This document shows positions 32,430-42,979 of a DNA stretch of 64,000 nt, in pieces. The stretch's first letter is position 1, and every line of letters starts with the position of its first letter. The DNA is from Piezodorus guildinii (lineage: Eukaryota; Arthropoda; Insecta; Hemiptera; Pentatomidae), in NCBI GenBank assembly GCA_023052935.1, contig CM041298.1, positions 56,456,990-56,520,989 on the forward strand, in the 5' to 3' direction. A model generated the notes under the pieces. It ran no database searches. It was given only the letters and a program-made list of their open reading frames with translations, and was not told the origin of the DNA. Made by a program: the position numbers and the translations under genes.

Positions 32430-33360
32430 CTAAAATGTTTTTTAACTCTAACTTTATTTGAAATTTCTTAAATTGATTTTCACAACCAAGGCAAGTGGAA
32501 GTAGTACAAACTTAAAATTTTATTGATGAATCTGTATTTCTTTAAATTAAGAAATTAAATTTAAATTCTTTAAATTAGCATATTAACAAATTATTTATCT
32601 AGTTTTACTAGAATTTCCACAGTTAGAAATAAATTTTGAAATTTCAAAATTCCCAATAAATAGGTATTTCAAATAATTGATGTGAAAGAGGAAGGGAAAA
32701 TAAATACTTTTCTTTGGCAGCATTATTATTCCACATTTTCTAAGTAAAATGAAGAATAATGATTATTTTTCAATTTATTTCTTAACATATAACTGATATT
32801 AATAAACGCTCTGAACCGATGTTAAAATATTTAATGGACTATAATCCACGAATAATGGAAAAAATACGAGAATCAAAAATAGCTTAATATGTGCAAAACA
32901 AATAATGTCGAAATTTATACATGTATAATTATGTGCTACATTACAACTCACCAACTGAGGTCAGAAATTTAAATTAATTTATAATAACAACTCGGCACCT
33001 TCTTTCTTTCAGCAAGACTGGGAAGCTGGTTCATCATAAATTTATAAAATAAACTGTTTCTGGAAATTTAATTAAAGCAAGCAATTAGCTAAAAGTGTAA
33101 GCCTTAACCACCGCTGAAAGGGAATTCACGTTTATGATATATCTAATGTAATTTCAGGAAACCTGCAGGTAGGTACCCAAGTTAAATAAATCGAGTTTAA
33201 CATTACTACCACCTCTGACATTTTACTAATGCATTACATACATTACAAGTGTTTTATTATTAATTAGTTTCCTGTTATTTGTTTCATCAATTACTACTTA
33301 ACTCTCATCATCTTTTTTTTTTTATTCTATAACAGTAATGAGGGAATCTTGTAAATATTT
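32430..33360. other. AT-rich, no gene
   Basis: No ORF of note and no match to the named families, apart from a CAAGGCAAGTGGAAGTAGT phrase near 32,488 that recalls the distal motif of repeat H. Confidence 0.5.
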
Positions 33361-33370
33361 ATTAAAAAAA

Positions 33371-33815
33371 AAAAAAAATCTGGTCCACGCAACACAAGAC
33401 TTTCACTTAACTCCATTGTTAAAATTAATCTAAGAATTTTTAAAATAACAGACAAGAAAAAATATCAAATAATCAATTACATAATGTTACGATAGAAACA
33501 ATGATCAGTTAGTTTTATTTGATTTTCATCATTCTCCGTTAATTTTTACAATTTCGATGATAGATTTTCTAAAATATGTAGCTTTCGAACGGTATATTAT
33601 ACACCTATATTCCTATTTTTATGTTTAAAAATAAATAAATTGCATACAAAAATATTTTTGCACACTTCTTTAGTTTTTAATAAAATTCACTCAACTTGCA
33701 TATTTAGCTGTTATTTATTAATGCTAACAAGATGACATACTTATTTTTTTTTAATTCCACAACATTAAAAGTATCGTAGTTTTGTGAGGGAAAATTTAAA
33801 ATATCGGCGGCACTT
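33371..33815 (-). repeat. Repeat H, partial (H9)
   Basis: AAAAAATCTGGTCCACGCAA, CACAAGACTTTCACTTAAC, a TTTCGAACGGTATATTATACA block and GCTAACAAGATGACATA. It ends in the AAAATATCGGCG block without the hairpin end. The 80-codon frame 33,704-33,946 overlaps it and is not a gene. Confidence 0.78.
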
Positions 33816-33819
33816 AAGC

Positions 33820-34430
33820 GTGTAATTTTTTTTTTTTTTATCAGTCTTGTGACGGATGCAAAAGTAAGTAGAAATATATTTAAATATAAAACGTTCTTAA
33901 AATGGTGAATGTTTGAGGTTTTATAGTTTAATTTTGGAGTCAGCAATAATTTTTGTTTTCTTTCTCAACATGACAATGTTTCCGTCATTCTCAGCTAATA
34001 TTATATTACATATTATATCAGCTGATGTGATATTACATTATCGCCAAGCTACTCCGCTCCTTTTTTGATGCTTTATCATAAAAATATCATATAACTTTAA
34101 GGTGTCGAAATTATGAATATATGCATTAGTTCCTGTGGTTTCTTGCTGTTCCAGGCCTTTTCTTCTCTTTTTTTCACTGTAAAAGCAAGTAAGGGTAAAA
34201 AATAAATTTTTTAGCTCTCTGAATTGACGTATTATACCAGAACTCCGAATACCGTATAAGGATACAGAATATCGTTTAAAACTAATGGAATAGGGGAATT
34301 TTAAACAAAGGTTTATATTATACAATGCTTAAAAAAAGTAAAGCATAAGCATTTACTGGATTTGATGCCTGTTGTGTCTTGCAGGTACTGTAGAGGTAAG
34401 CGCCGTTGTCTTCATGTTTTCCCCCCTCCC
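33820..34430. other. AT-rich, no gene recognised
   Basis: A 95-codon minus-strand frame at 34,038-34,325 has no recognisable domain. Confidence 0.45.
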
Positions 34431-34435
34431 GCATT

Positions 34436-34495
34436 TGTTGTTTTAATTTTAAGGGCAAAAAACTGCTGATGGTTATTATCGCCCTCGCATTTTTC
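34436..34495. repeat. 60-bp dispersed repeat
   Basis: Closely matches 39,686-39,745: GTTTTAATTTTAAGGGCAAA, then a CTGCTGATGGTTATTATCGC-like block. It may belong to the 3' region of the RNase H-type LINE lying just downstream on the minus strand. Confidence 0.75.
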
Positions 34496-34499
34496 CAAA

Positions 34500-34930
34500 A
34501 ACAAAATAAAAAGAAAAACGATTTACCAAAATGATATCAGAAAAAAAAAATTTAAGAAAAGAAAACAACGAACAAAATACTAAAACAATACAGTAACATT
34601 AAAAAATAATAAAAATAAAGGTAAACACAAATAAAATAAACGAAATTAACAATTATAATAAAAAAACAAACAAATAACTAATAATAAAAAATAAAACACA
34701 AATATGATAAAAATAATCAATAATAAAAAAAAAAAAAAAAAATTGAATTGAAAAAAAGAAAAGAAAAAAAAATGTGTGTATATATATGTGTAAAATAAAG
34801 AATAATAATAATTTAAGTATAAAGAGATAAAATAAAATTTTAGTTTAAACTGTATGATGAAGAAGAAGAAAAAATATAATTATACATATATATACATAAA
34901 ATAAAAAAAAAATAAAATAAAAAAAAAATG
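34500..34930. repeat. A-rich low-complexity tract
   Basis: About 430 bp of mostly A with scattered T, C and G (AAATAATAAAAATAAAG-like). On the minus strand it directly follows the LINE coding relic, so it may be an expanded and degraded A/T-rich 3' region. Confidence 0.85.
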
Positions 34931-35245
34931 TTATATTTGCTGAAATAGACGAATATTTTTTATAAACTTGATGGCACTGCTGATAGTTGCTTCATTATCG
35001 CTCAAAGCCTCAGAGACATGGCGTGGCACCCCAAATTTTTCAATTTCTCTCCTGTACCGTGGACAGTGCTCAAAAATATGACTCACCGAGAGAGTCACTT
35101 TACAGTGATTACATTGAGGTGGATCCTTCCTTGTAATAAGATACTCATGTGTGAGGCGGCAGTGCCCTATCCTCAGGCGGGTGATGACTACCTCCTCCCG
35201 CCGGCATTTGTGCTGGTATCTATAGCTGCTTGAGTTTATGATCAA
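34931..35245 (-). pseudogene. LINE ORF2 C-terminus: RNase H end and CCHC motif
   Basis: 104 open codons read REEVVITRLRIGHCRLTHEY, then CNHCKVTLSVSHIFEHCP (CX2CX7HX4C) and RYRREIEKFGVP. This is the segment that ends ORF2 of LINEs with an RNase H domain (I/Outcast/R1-like groups). Only this end is present, so the copy is a truncated relic although the frame is open. A related copy, split by a SINE, is at 40,783-41,710. Confidence 0.85.
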
Positions 35246-35496
35246 GACTAAATCCGTAAAAGAAAAATATGCTGTGCCCGTCCTTATTGATCTCGATTTT
35301 AAAAATCAAGTTAGGAGCTTTTAAGAAAAGCTCGATTAGATTAAGTTAAATAATTACTTTTAATTCCGTTAGAAAAAGTTGTTTTACATTAAATAATCTA
35401 AGAGCATAAATTAGACTTGTTCCATTTACTGTTTTTCCTAAATTGTTTTATTTATTCTTTTTCATTTCATGTTTAATTTAATTTTGTTTATTTATT

Positions 35497-36247
35497 GCTT
35501 TCACTTACCTAAATATAGTAAGGGAACGTATTGCGATCGTGAAAATTTTCTAATTCCAGTTTTCAATGGAAATACACGTTTTAGCGTCTTCTGAGTACAA
35601 ATGACCAAGTCCCGCAAAAAGGGCTCTTTGTGTGTGTGTGGTAACTTCAGCGGGTAAACTAAAAATCATATGAAACAGCAATTTCATATTTAAAACACTT
35701 ATAAGCCCGAGATGTTACAGAAACTTTTTTCATCAAAATCAGCTAACCAGAAGAGCCACTTTATACATTGGATTTTGCACATTTTTACGATTTTCTCAAA
35801 AACGGCTCTAACGATTTTGATTAACCTCACTATATAGATGTAAAATTTAATGGACTTTAATATCATGAAGGTTTAATTCTGAAGTTGAACGAATTCGATG
35901 TCCAACTCAAGGAGAAAAATGAAAAAATATTTTTTTAATGCAATTTCTTTATTTTGAACATAACAGTAATATAGATGTATAATATACTGTTGGAAAGCTA
36001 TAGACTTTAGAAAAAAATAATAAAAAATTCACAAGCTTGTAAAAATTAATAAAGCCCATAAAACTAACTGATTATTTGAGATAATAATATAATATATTTT
36101 TTAATAAAACACGTGTTTCTATAGAAATTCAATTTAATTATTTCTTTATTAGTTTCACTCATTTTTTCTGTAGTTTAAAATTATTTAATCAGTTTTAATA
36201 AAGGCGGTAAGTGAAAGTCGTGTGTTGCCCGCACCAGATTTTTTTTA
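35497..36247 (+). repeat. Repeat H with both ends (H10), internal deletion
   Basis: Starts GCTTTCACTTACCTAAATATAG and ends GCGGTAAGTGAAAGTCGTG, TGTTGCCCGCACCAGATTTT. About 190 bp are missing near 35,880, where TTTAATTCTG joins AAGTTGAACG. No ORF. Confidence 0.92.
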
Positions 36248-36394
36248 AAGAAACATAAAATCATTCTTTTTATAGATTATTAAAAATTGATTTATAATAA
36301 TAGTTAAATAAATTGTATTCTTTAGGTAATTTTAATGTTTTATTTTCTGAGATTGGTTATTATTGAGGAAATCATATTTTTACTTACAGATAGA

Positions 36395-36490
36395 TATTGT
36401 TCTTGCTCTAGGAGATGGCACTATAGGCGAAACGTATTGCATTGCAATACAATAAAACAGTGGGGAAGTATAACTATCAGTCTCTCATTT
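36395..36490 (+). repeat. Penelope-like tail motif (candidate)
   Basis: GCTCTAGGAGATGGCACTAT followed by AGGCGAAACGTATTGCATTG and CAATAAAACAGTGG. The GATGGC-loop-GCGAAACGT arrangement parallels the P-unit core and the tails I associate with Penelope-like retroelements. No coding sequence lies next to it. Confidence 0.4.
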
Positions 36491-36506
36491 TAAATTTTAA
36501 ATAAAA

Positions 36507-37090
36507 ATTATTATACAAAAGGGTCAATTAGTTTTATCCGTTTTTCATCATTCCTCTTTAACTTAAACGACTTTGTACATAAATTTGTTTTCCAGAATAT
36601 GTATTTAGCATTCCAGCGGTATATTTATATCTATATAATTATTCTTATTTAAAAATAAATAAATAAAGCCTAAGAACATATTTTTGCTCTTTTCCATGGT
36701 AATTGGTTTTAAATGTTACACTTTTATAAAAATCCACCCGTCTTTTATTAATGATAACTAGATAATACAGTTATTTTTTCGAATCTGCTAGATTAGTATA
36801 AAAAAAAAAAGTAATAAAAAAAATACTAAATTAGTACTTTTGGGTAATAGTAGGACAAATATCTGTGTCATATGTACATATTATATTTGTATTGTATTTT
36901 GTGCAATAATAAAACCAGAGGGTATGAAAAAAATACTAAATTAGCATGACTTTGGTGTTAGAAAATCTAAAATATCCCCATTCGCATAAAACCCTAGAAT
37001 GAAACCTACATGATATTAAATCCAACTAAAGTTGAAATCAATATAGCAGGTTTAATCAAAATCGTCATTAGAATTCAGAGAACAGAAAAA
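36507..37090 (-). repeat. Repeat H, partial (H11), with small insertion
   Basis: Blocks TTAGTTTTATCCGTTTTTCATC, AGCATTCCAGCGGTATAT, AAACCTACATGATATTAAAT and AATCAAAATCGTCATTAG. A 92-bp insertion lies at 36,835-36,926. Confidence 0.78.
36835..36926 (+). mobile_element. 92-bp insertion flanked by 18-bp direct repeat
   Basis: AAAAAAATACTAAATTAG occurs at 36,817-36,834 and 36,927-36,944. The insert ends TTTTGTGCAATAATAAAACC and GAGGGTATG before the A-run. Length and a long duplication suggest a severely 5'-truncated retrotransposed tail. Confidence 0.6.
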
Positions 37091-37094
37091 CGCG

Positions 37095-38115
37095 TGTTTG
37101 CAGTGACGACTGCATTTAGAAAATTTGCAATTTCATAAACAGGAAATTTAGTATATATATATATGATAATAATTGTATATAAGAAGAATTCTTAATGACG
37201 TTTATAAAATCCATTGATTAACTAACATAGACCTGTGTTTTTAGCCTCATGAAATTTTAAAGTTAAACAAAGAGATAAATTAGTGTACTATTAGATAAGT
37301 TGATTGGTAATGGTATTAATAGCATTTAACAGGGGATATATTGAATTATTTGTCACACTACGAACAATATGGATGTGTGAGAAACCATATCAAAGATATT
37401 TAATATGTTAACGATTTTACAGCCCAGCCATGTCCGTTCAAGAGGAGTTTCATTTGCAATAACCCTATTGCTTTGATCTGTAATCTGTTTAGCACATGGT
37501 GAGGTGAACAAACACCAGCATTAGCACTTGATTAACCACAGTATTGTGTCAATACTAGTTAACTAGTCAGTTTAGTGGTCAAAAAAGAAGTATCTTAGTG
37601 TAATTTATAATAGTTGAAGCCGAATTACTATTATTCCTTTATTATGTGCTAGTTTTATAATAAACATTAAATATAGAGATAAAGAAAATACTTTATTTAT
37701 GAAGCAGTGCTGCCAACTGCATTGTGTTGCTTAATACAAAACATTCTACAATGTCTTAGGAATAAGCGTGTATAAATCTTGGTGTTGGGATGAGTGACAT
37801 TAAAACGAAATAAAAGACTGGGCTAACGTAGACTCGATCCCGTATCGAAAAGAGCTGGTCTTGAGTACTTAATCATTAAAAATAAAAAAAAAGGTAATAT
37901 TAAATAAAAAGATAAATTTAAAAGTAAACAAAATAAATAAAAGTTTAATAAAAACATATGAGGAAAATTTACAAAAAAATATAAAAACCATTTGATTTAT
38001 AAAAAATATAAAAAAGTCTTCTATTAACCTAACTGTAAAAAAAAAATGTTCTAAAATTGGGTTAGTAGGTTAGTCTTACTACTAATGGTACAAAAAATGA
38101 ATAAATATAATGAGA
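37095..38115. other. AT-rich, no gene
   Basis: A short tRNA-like patch on the minus strand near 37,815-37,850 (GGGATCGAGTC, B-box-like) has no matching A box or cloverleaf. Nothing else recognised. Confidence 0.45.
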
Positions 38116-38119
38116 GAAA

Positions 38120-38189
<70 letters not shown>
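38120..38189. repeat. (TA)n microsatellite
   Basis: About 70 bp of TA with one AA phase change near 38,146. Confidence 0.98.
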
Positions 38190-38191
<2 letters not shown>

Positions 38192-38225
38192 ATAGTTATC
38201 TGTCCATAAATTGTTTGGCTCTGCA

Positions 38226-38315
38226 CGATGGGTAGGCGATTGTGATCCACTGGAAGGACGGTTAGTTATGTTCCTCACGACGGGTAGGCGATTCTGGAAG
38301 GACGGTTGGTTATCT
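38226..38315 (+). repeat. Two imperfect tandem units (about 40-50 bp)
   Basis: GGGTAGGCGATTGTGATCC with CTGGAAGGACGGTTAGTTAT is followed by GGGTAGGCGATTCTGGAAGG with ACGGTTGGTTATC. The second unit lacks about 14 bp. Confidence 0.8.
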
Positions 38316-38636
38316 TCAAAAAGATGAGACGAAGTCCTGATCGAAGATGGTTTGAAGGCCTAACGAAAGAAGCGTGCTCTCTGCTTACTGGTGCGATCGG
38401 TACTGTCTTGAGGGCAAGGGGGCACTGTTATCTGGCTAATCACTGCACTATTGAATATAAATACTAAAAGATGTAAATATAACATGCAAACCAACAAAAG
38501 AAATATTTTCCTCATAAAAAACTATTTTTAATTTAATTTGATTTTTAAATTATAAAGAAAATATATAGAAAAAAAATGTAATGTTCAGGCTCAAACACTT
38601 GGTATAGTCACAAAAAAAAGTTAGGATTAAGAAAAC

Positions 38637-38890
38637 ATTTTATTATTATTATTATTTATTTATTTTATCACAGCTTCCAATCGCATTAGCACCTACCCGG
38701 ACCTAAGTCAAGGGTTAGGCAAGTAATAGTTATTCCTTAATGTTCATCACTTTTCTCACAATATTCTCAGTATCGAGTAACACTGCTTTCTGCATCTCAT
38801 CCAGAATGTTGAGGGGAAGATCCTTTAGTTCCTTCATTGAGTTAACGGTCATCTCTGGATCAATCCATTAGTTGAGCTGATCAACGGCAG
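38637..38890 (-). pseudogene. Possible LINE ORF2 C-terminus with AAT-rich tail
   Basis: The minus strand reads MTVNSMKELKDLPLNILDEM, then QKAVLLDTENIVRKVMNIKE and a stop. A 3' UTR of about 90 bp and an (ATAA)n/(ATA)n tail at 38,637-38,660 follow. Coding end, short UTR and simple tail are the usual 3' layout of a LINE. I believe similar MQKAVLL-type ends occur in insect LINEs but cannot confirm the clade. Confidence 0.5.
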
Positions 38891-38894
38891 CACT

Positions 38895-39262
38895 CTCACT
38901 TGTAATCTTATACAATAATTATAAGATTACAAATAATTACAATAAGTATAAGTACAATTATATAATTACAATATGTATGAGATTAATATAATATAATTAC
39001 ATTGCCTTTGCCTTTTCCCTTTAATCATTTATTTAATTTTGTTTTTAATTATTTAGATTTATCCATTTTTTTCATACAAATAAAAAATGTGTACCATTCG
39101 GTAGAACGTATGAAACGTACTTATCAAGATTATCAATATAATTTTAATAAACCATAGTTTTTATCCATCCTGATAAACCTGGGTCGGTTTTGTTCATCTG
39201 CTTGTATGTATATATCATTTTTATATGTTTGTTCATTTGTATACATGTATCTTTTTTTTTTT
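38895..39262. other. AT-rich, no gene
   Basis: Short TATAATTACAATA-like repeats near 38,910-39,000. Nothing else recognised. Confidence 0.5.
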
Positions 39263-39268
39263 TTTTTT

Positions 39269-39600
39269 ACTTACCTACATATACAGTAAGGAAAAGTATA
39301 GCGATTGTGAAGATTATTAAATTCTAATATCCACCGGTTATATGCGTTTTATGATCTCGTGTGACTAAGCCCCTTAAAAAGATATGTGTAGGTTAGATAT
39401 GTGTGTTTGTGTATTTGGTAGGTCTAACTCGAAAAACACAAAGTTTTAAAATAATGATTTTTTTTTAATTTATTTTAAGAGCGTATATGGCTTAAATGTT
39501 ATGTTATTATTTTGCAATTTTTTAAGATTTTCCCAGTTAATTGGGAATCCGAGGGAAATACCATTTTACTACTTTCTACCACTTTTTGTTTCAAAAGAGC
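39269..39600 (+). repeat. Repeat H, hairpin-end fragment (H12)
   Basis: ACTTACCTACATATACAGTAAG, GAAAAGTATAGCGATTGTGA and a GTGTGTTTGTGTATTTGGTAG tract, preceded by a T-run. The body is strongly eroded. Confidence 0.65.
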
Positions 39601-39685
39601 AGAGATTCACCTCCGGGGTTGTAGTGGGTACAGCTTTTTTTTTTAACTCACAAAACATGAGGTATACATAATCATAAGAATTTCG

Positions 39686-39745
39686 TTGTTTTAATTTTAA
39701 GGGCAAAAAGCTGCTTATGGTTTTTATTGCTCTTACATCTTTATA
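39686..39745. repeat. 60-bp dispersed repeat, second copy
   Basis: Partner of 34,436-34,495, with only a few substitutions. Confidence 0.75.
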
Positions 39746-40494
39746 AAAAAAAAATCTGGTGCGGGCAACACACGACTTTCAGTTACCCCCATTTTTAAAA
39801 TCAATGAAAGAATTTTCAAATACAGTTAGAGACAAAAATACGTGAACCTATTAAAGAACTAATTAAATTGAATATCTATAGAAGCATGTGTTTTATTGAA
39901 AAATCTATTATATTATTATCTAAAACAATCACTTAGTTTTTTCGGCTTTTTATCACTCTCTATTAACTTTTAAAACCTTGTATATGAGATAATATTTTTT
40001 TTAAATCTTTAGCATTCCAACGGTACATCATACATGTATATAACTGTTCTTTTGTTCAAAAACGAAAAATTGCATTAAAAATTTTTTTCTTTTGTTTTCT
40101 CGTTTAGTTGGGTATCGAATTCATTCAATTTATATATTTACCCGTTTTTCATCTGTGGTAACAAGATAATATAGTTATTTTTATAGAATCAACAAAATAA
40201 AAGGTACTTTAGAGGAAGACAATTTTATATAAGCCCTGTCAGACCATTTTAATCAGAATGAAACCTACATGGTATTAAAGCCTATGAAATTTCACATAGA
40301 TATAGCTAGTTTAATCCAAATCGTCGGAGCCGTTTTCGAGAAAATCGAAAAAAAGGTGCAAATTGCATAGTATAAAGTGGCTCTTCTGGTAAGCTCATTT
40401 TGATGAAAAAGGTTTTGTAACGTGTCGGGCGTATATCTGTCTTAAATATGAAATTTCAGTTTCATAGGACTTACTTATTTCCGCCCGGGAGTTA

Positions 40495-40542
<48 letters not shown>

Positions 40543-40654
40543 CTTTTTGCGGGACTTGGTTATTTGGACTCGGGGAACCCTAAAATGTGTATTTCCGTTG
40601 AAAACTGAATCACGATCGCAATACTTCCCTTTACTATATATAGTAAGTGAAAGT
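39746..40654 (-). repeat. Repeat H, complete copy (H13)
   Basis: The clearest full-length copy, about 0.9 kb. The distal end is AAAAATCTGGTGCGGGCAAC with ACACGACTTTCAGTTACC. The body is AT-rich with CCAACGGTACATCATACATG and GAGCCGTTTTCGAGAAAATC. A (CA)n tract lies at 40,496-40,539. The hairpin end contains the palindrome TTACTATATATAGTAA and closes with GTAAGTGAAAGT at 40,654. The 71-codon frame 40,448-40,663 runs through the CA tract and is not a gene. Confidence 0.92.
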
Positions 40655-40698
40655 AAAAAATGACCAAAATGAAGTTAGCAAAGAAAAGGAATAATAGA

Positions 40699-40701
<3 letters not shown>

Positions 40702-40780
<79 letters not shown>
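40702..40780. repeat. Compound (CA)n(TA)n microsatellite
   Basis: CA about 40,702-40,730, then TA to about 40,780. Confidence 0.97.
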
Positions 40781-40782
40781 TA

Positions 40783-41710
40783 TGAAACTAAGAAATATTC
40801 TTTATCAATTAAGTAGTACTGTTAATAGTTACTTCATTCTCGTTCTATACTTCAGAGACCTGGCGTGGTGCGCTACATTTTTAATTTTTCTTCTATTTGT
40901 TTATTGTTTGTTTATTTATTTAGCGTCAATTTATGCTACTATGGCTAATCGGACGATACTACAGTGGGAGTCTTAACTATTGCCTATTTAGGTTTTAATA
41001 GAATAGGGACCTTTAACGAGTAACTGACATCGCACAGGCTCGGGACCACCTCTTAACACCCCCTCCAAAGGACAGCATAACTAAGGATTTTTTACTCCCA
41101 TTAAAAAATCCTAGGGCTACCAGCGGCTTTGATCCCTGGACCTTTGGCATAGGAGGCTGTTATGCTAACCTCCTTGCAACACGTAACCCTAATTTTTCTT
41201 CTGTACCGCTGACACTCAAAAATATGTCTCACTGTGGAAGTCCTTTTTACAGTGATTACATTGAGGCGGATTTTTTGTATAACGAGGTACTCATAGGTGA
41301 GGCGGCAGTGCCCTATCCTCAGGCGGGTGGTACCTACCTCCCAACGCCGGAATTTTCCGGAAGATGTGGCCTAGTTGCTGACAGTGGGTTTCTTGTCTTT
41401 TAGCTTGTTATTTACCAATATATTCCAGGTCTGCTGCTATTCAGTTATAATTTATGCTTTGAGTGGTTTTAATAACTCTGATAGTGGATCATAGGTGGGC
41501 GTTTTCTACCAACGAATAAGTCTCTGCTTTTTTCGTTTCCGGATATTCCCGAATGACTCTATATCCTCCATCTGCTTTATTGTCTAGTGGACCTCCTGTA
41601 CGATCGGATTTTCAGAAAACAAATAAGAAATGGCTCTGATAGCGCTATGTGAGTCAGAGCAAATAATTATTGATTCATCTGGAGATAATAAGGCTAGTTA
41701 AAATAATTTC
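40783..41710 (-). pseudogene. LINE with RNase H domain, C-terminal relic, split by SINE-B
   Basis: The minus strand near 41,590-41,710 reads SPDESIIICSDSHSAIRAIS, the RNase H block with its catalytic Asp. Near 41,210-41,340 it reads TRLRIGHCRLTYEYLV, then a frameshifted zinc-motif region and RHIFECQRYRRKI, matching the relic at 34,931-35,245. The remaining C-terminal part lies at 40,783-40,894, beyond the SINE-B inserted at 40,895-41,189. Stops and shifts are frequent, so it is dead. Confidence 0.8.
40895..41189 (-). mobile_element. SINE-B, full copy with 13-bp target duplication
   Basis: The 295-bp insertion is flanked by TAATTTTTCTTCT at 40,882-40,894 and 41,190-41,202. On the minus strand it has a degenerate tRNA-like head (GTTAGCATAACAGC as A box, CCAGGGATCAAAGCC as B box). 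The body has GGGAGTAAAAAATCC and GTCAGTTACTCGTTAAAGG, and an AAATAAATAAACAAAC-like tail lies at 40,895-40,922. The frame 40,782-40,976 is not a gene. Confidence 0.9.
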
Positions 41711-41714
41711 TTTA

Positions 41715-42348
41715 TTATCATAATTATTAATTCATTTGTTACTTTAAATTCAATAAGAATTACAGCAATAAAAGTGTAGTATTTACTATACCTTATATTC
41801 AACCATAGAGCTCTCGGTTTATGAACTTAATCTTTTTTTAGAATCATGCACTCCAACTGATCTTCATGATGTGATAACGCTCCAGAGCTAGCAGATTACC
41901 ACGTGATTAATAGCGATCGACACTATATGTGGGTTAATCGATTCTCACTCAGCTAGAATATTAAAGGCCGCGTGCCCTAGAAGGGCTGAATGGAGGGGAA
42001 AATTCCCTTAGAAAAGGGAAAAATCTGTGGGAAAATTGCTAATGACAGCGACTGCTAAACTGCTCCGGGAAGAAGACATGTTCTCAATGGCTGCTGGGAA
42101 GCTGTGAGGAACAGTTTGACACTAAATCGATGCCACCTTTCCCACTGTTTAAAACTCTACCGTCCCATTGTTCTACGGCATTAATTGACCTGGAATTAAT
42201 ACGAGAATGTGATATGAACAATCCTATATGTTTGTTCATTAAAAAATCTCTTTTATGTTTATGGCTTACTGAACTAAAAGAACGATAAAACAATTAAAGT
42301 CCTAACATATGGCTTTTAAGATTTAATTTGGATAGGGTATTTAGCAGG
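41715..42348. other. No gene recognised
   Basis: Moderate GC between about 41,820 and 42,180. Short frames such as 42,084-42,293 (minus) have no recognisable domain. Single-copy in the window. Confidence 0.4.
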
Positions 42349-42351
42349 AGC

Positions 42352-42515
42352 CATCGCACAATGTCTGGACCTTCATTTTATATTCCCTCCAACAGACGTA
42401 ATACCCGAGGATTATTTACTCTCATTAAAAATTCCTAGAAGATAGAAGATGTTTACACGACCATATGTAAAGAAAGCTTCTATACTCTAGCAATTACACC
42501 ACAGGTAAGCCCCAA
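42352..42515 (-). mobile_element. SINE-B fragment, diverged
   Basis: GAGGATTATTTACTCTCATT and AAAAATTCCTAG align with GGATTTTTTACTCCCATT and AAAAAATCCTAG of SINE-B near 41,090. The head side (CTATACTCTAGCAATTACACC) resembles a decayed tRNA A-box region. The 3' half is weak. Confidence 0.55.
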
Positions 42516-42887
42516 AAACTAGACACTTCTAGTAAATCATAAGACGTCATGCGTTTCAATTGAAAAAAAAAAATTGAAACTTGAATAACTATTATCCATT
42601 TAATTCACACAGGTGACATTCTGAAATGCAAAATTACAACAGGAAATTCAATACAATAGGGAAGCTTGCAAGGATAACTAATTTACAAATCGATTTATAA
42701 AGACTATTTGTAGAGAGGCCGGCGCTATGTCACTACAGTACCCGCAATACATAACATCCATTAGATTTATCTACTACTTTCTCACTGTAATACACACTTA
42801 CAAGATCAGTTCCTATTCATTTTTATTGGCTTTATTTATTGACATTCACAAGTTACTAAAATTTAATTACTGTATTAAAATATGGTG

Positions 42888-42975
42888 CTGTTAAAATTGA
42901 TTAAAGAACTATTAAATAAAGTTAGAGTTAAGAGATAGAATTAGAATCAGTTTCGTTGGAAACATATGTTTTAGA
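42888..42975 (-). repeat. Repeat H fragment (H14)
   Basis: TTAAAATTGATTAAAGAACT, ATAAAGTTAGAGTTAAGAGA and GGAAACATATGTTTTAGAG match the distal third of H. Confidence 0.6.
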
Positions 42976-42979
42976 GAAA

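Noticed and set aside
37815..37860. tRNA-like patch with GGGATCGAGTC on the minus strand
   Set aside because: No A box, no cloverleaf and no SINE body recognised.
39746..40654. Canonical Helitron assignment for repeat H
   Set aside because: One end can be read as starting TCTGG after A, but no CTRR end with hairpin is seen at the other terminus, so the class is left open.
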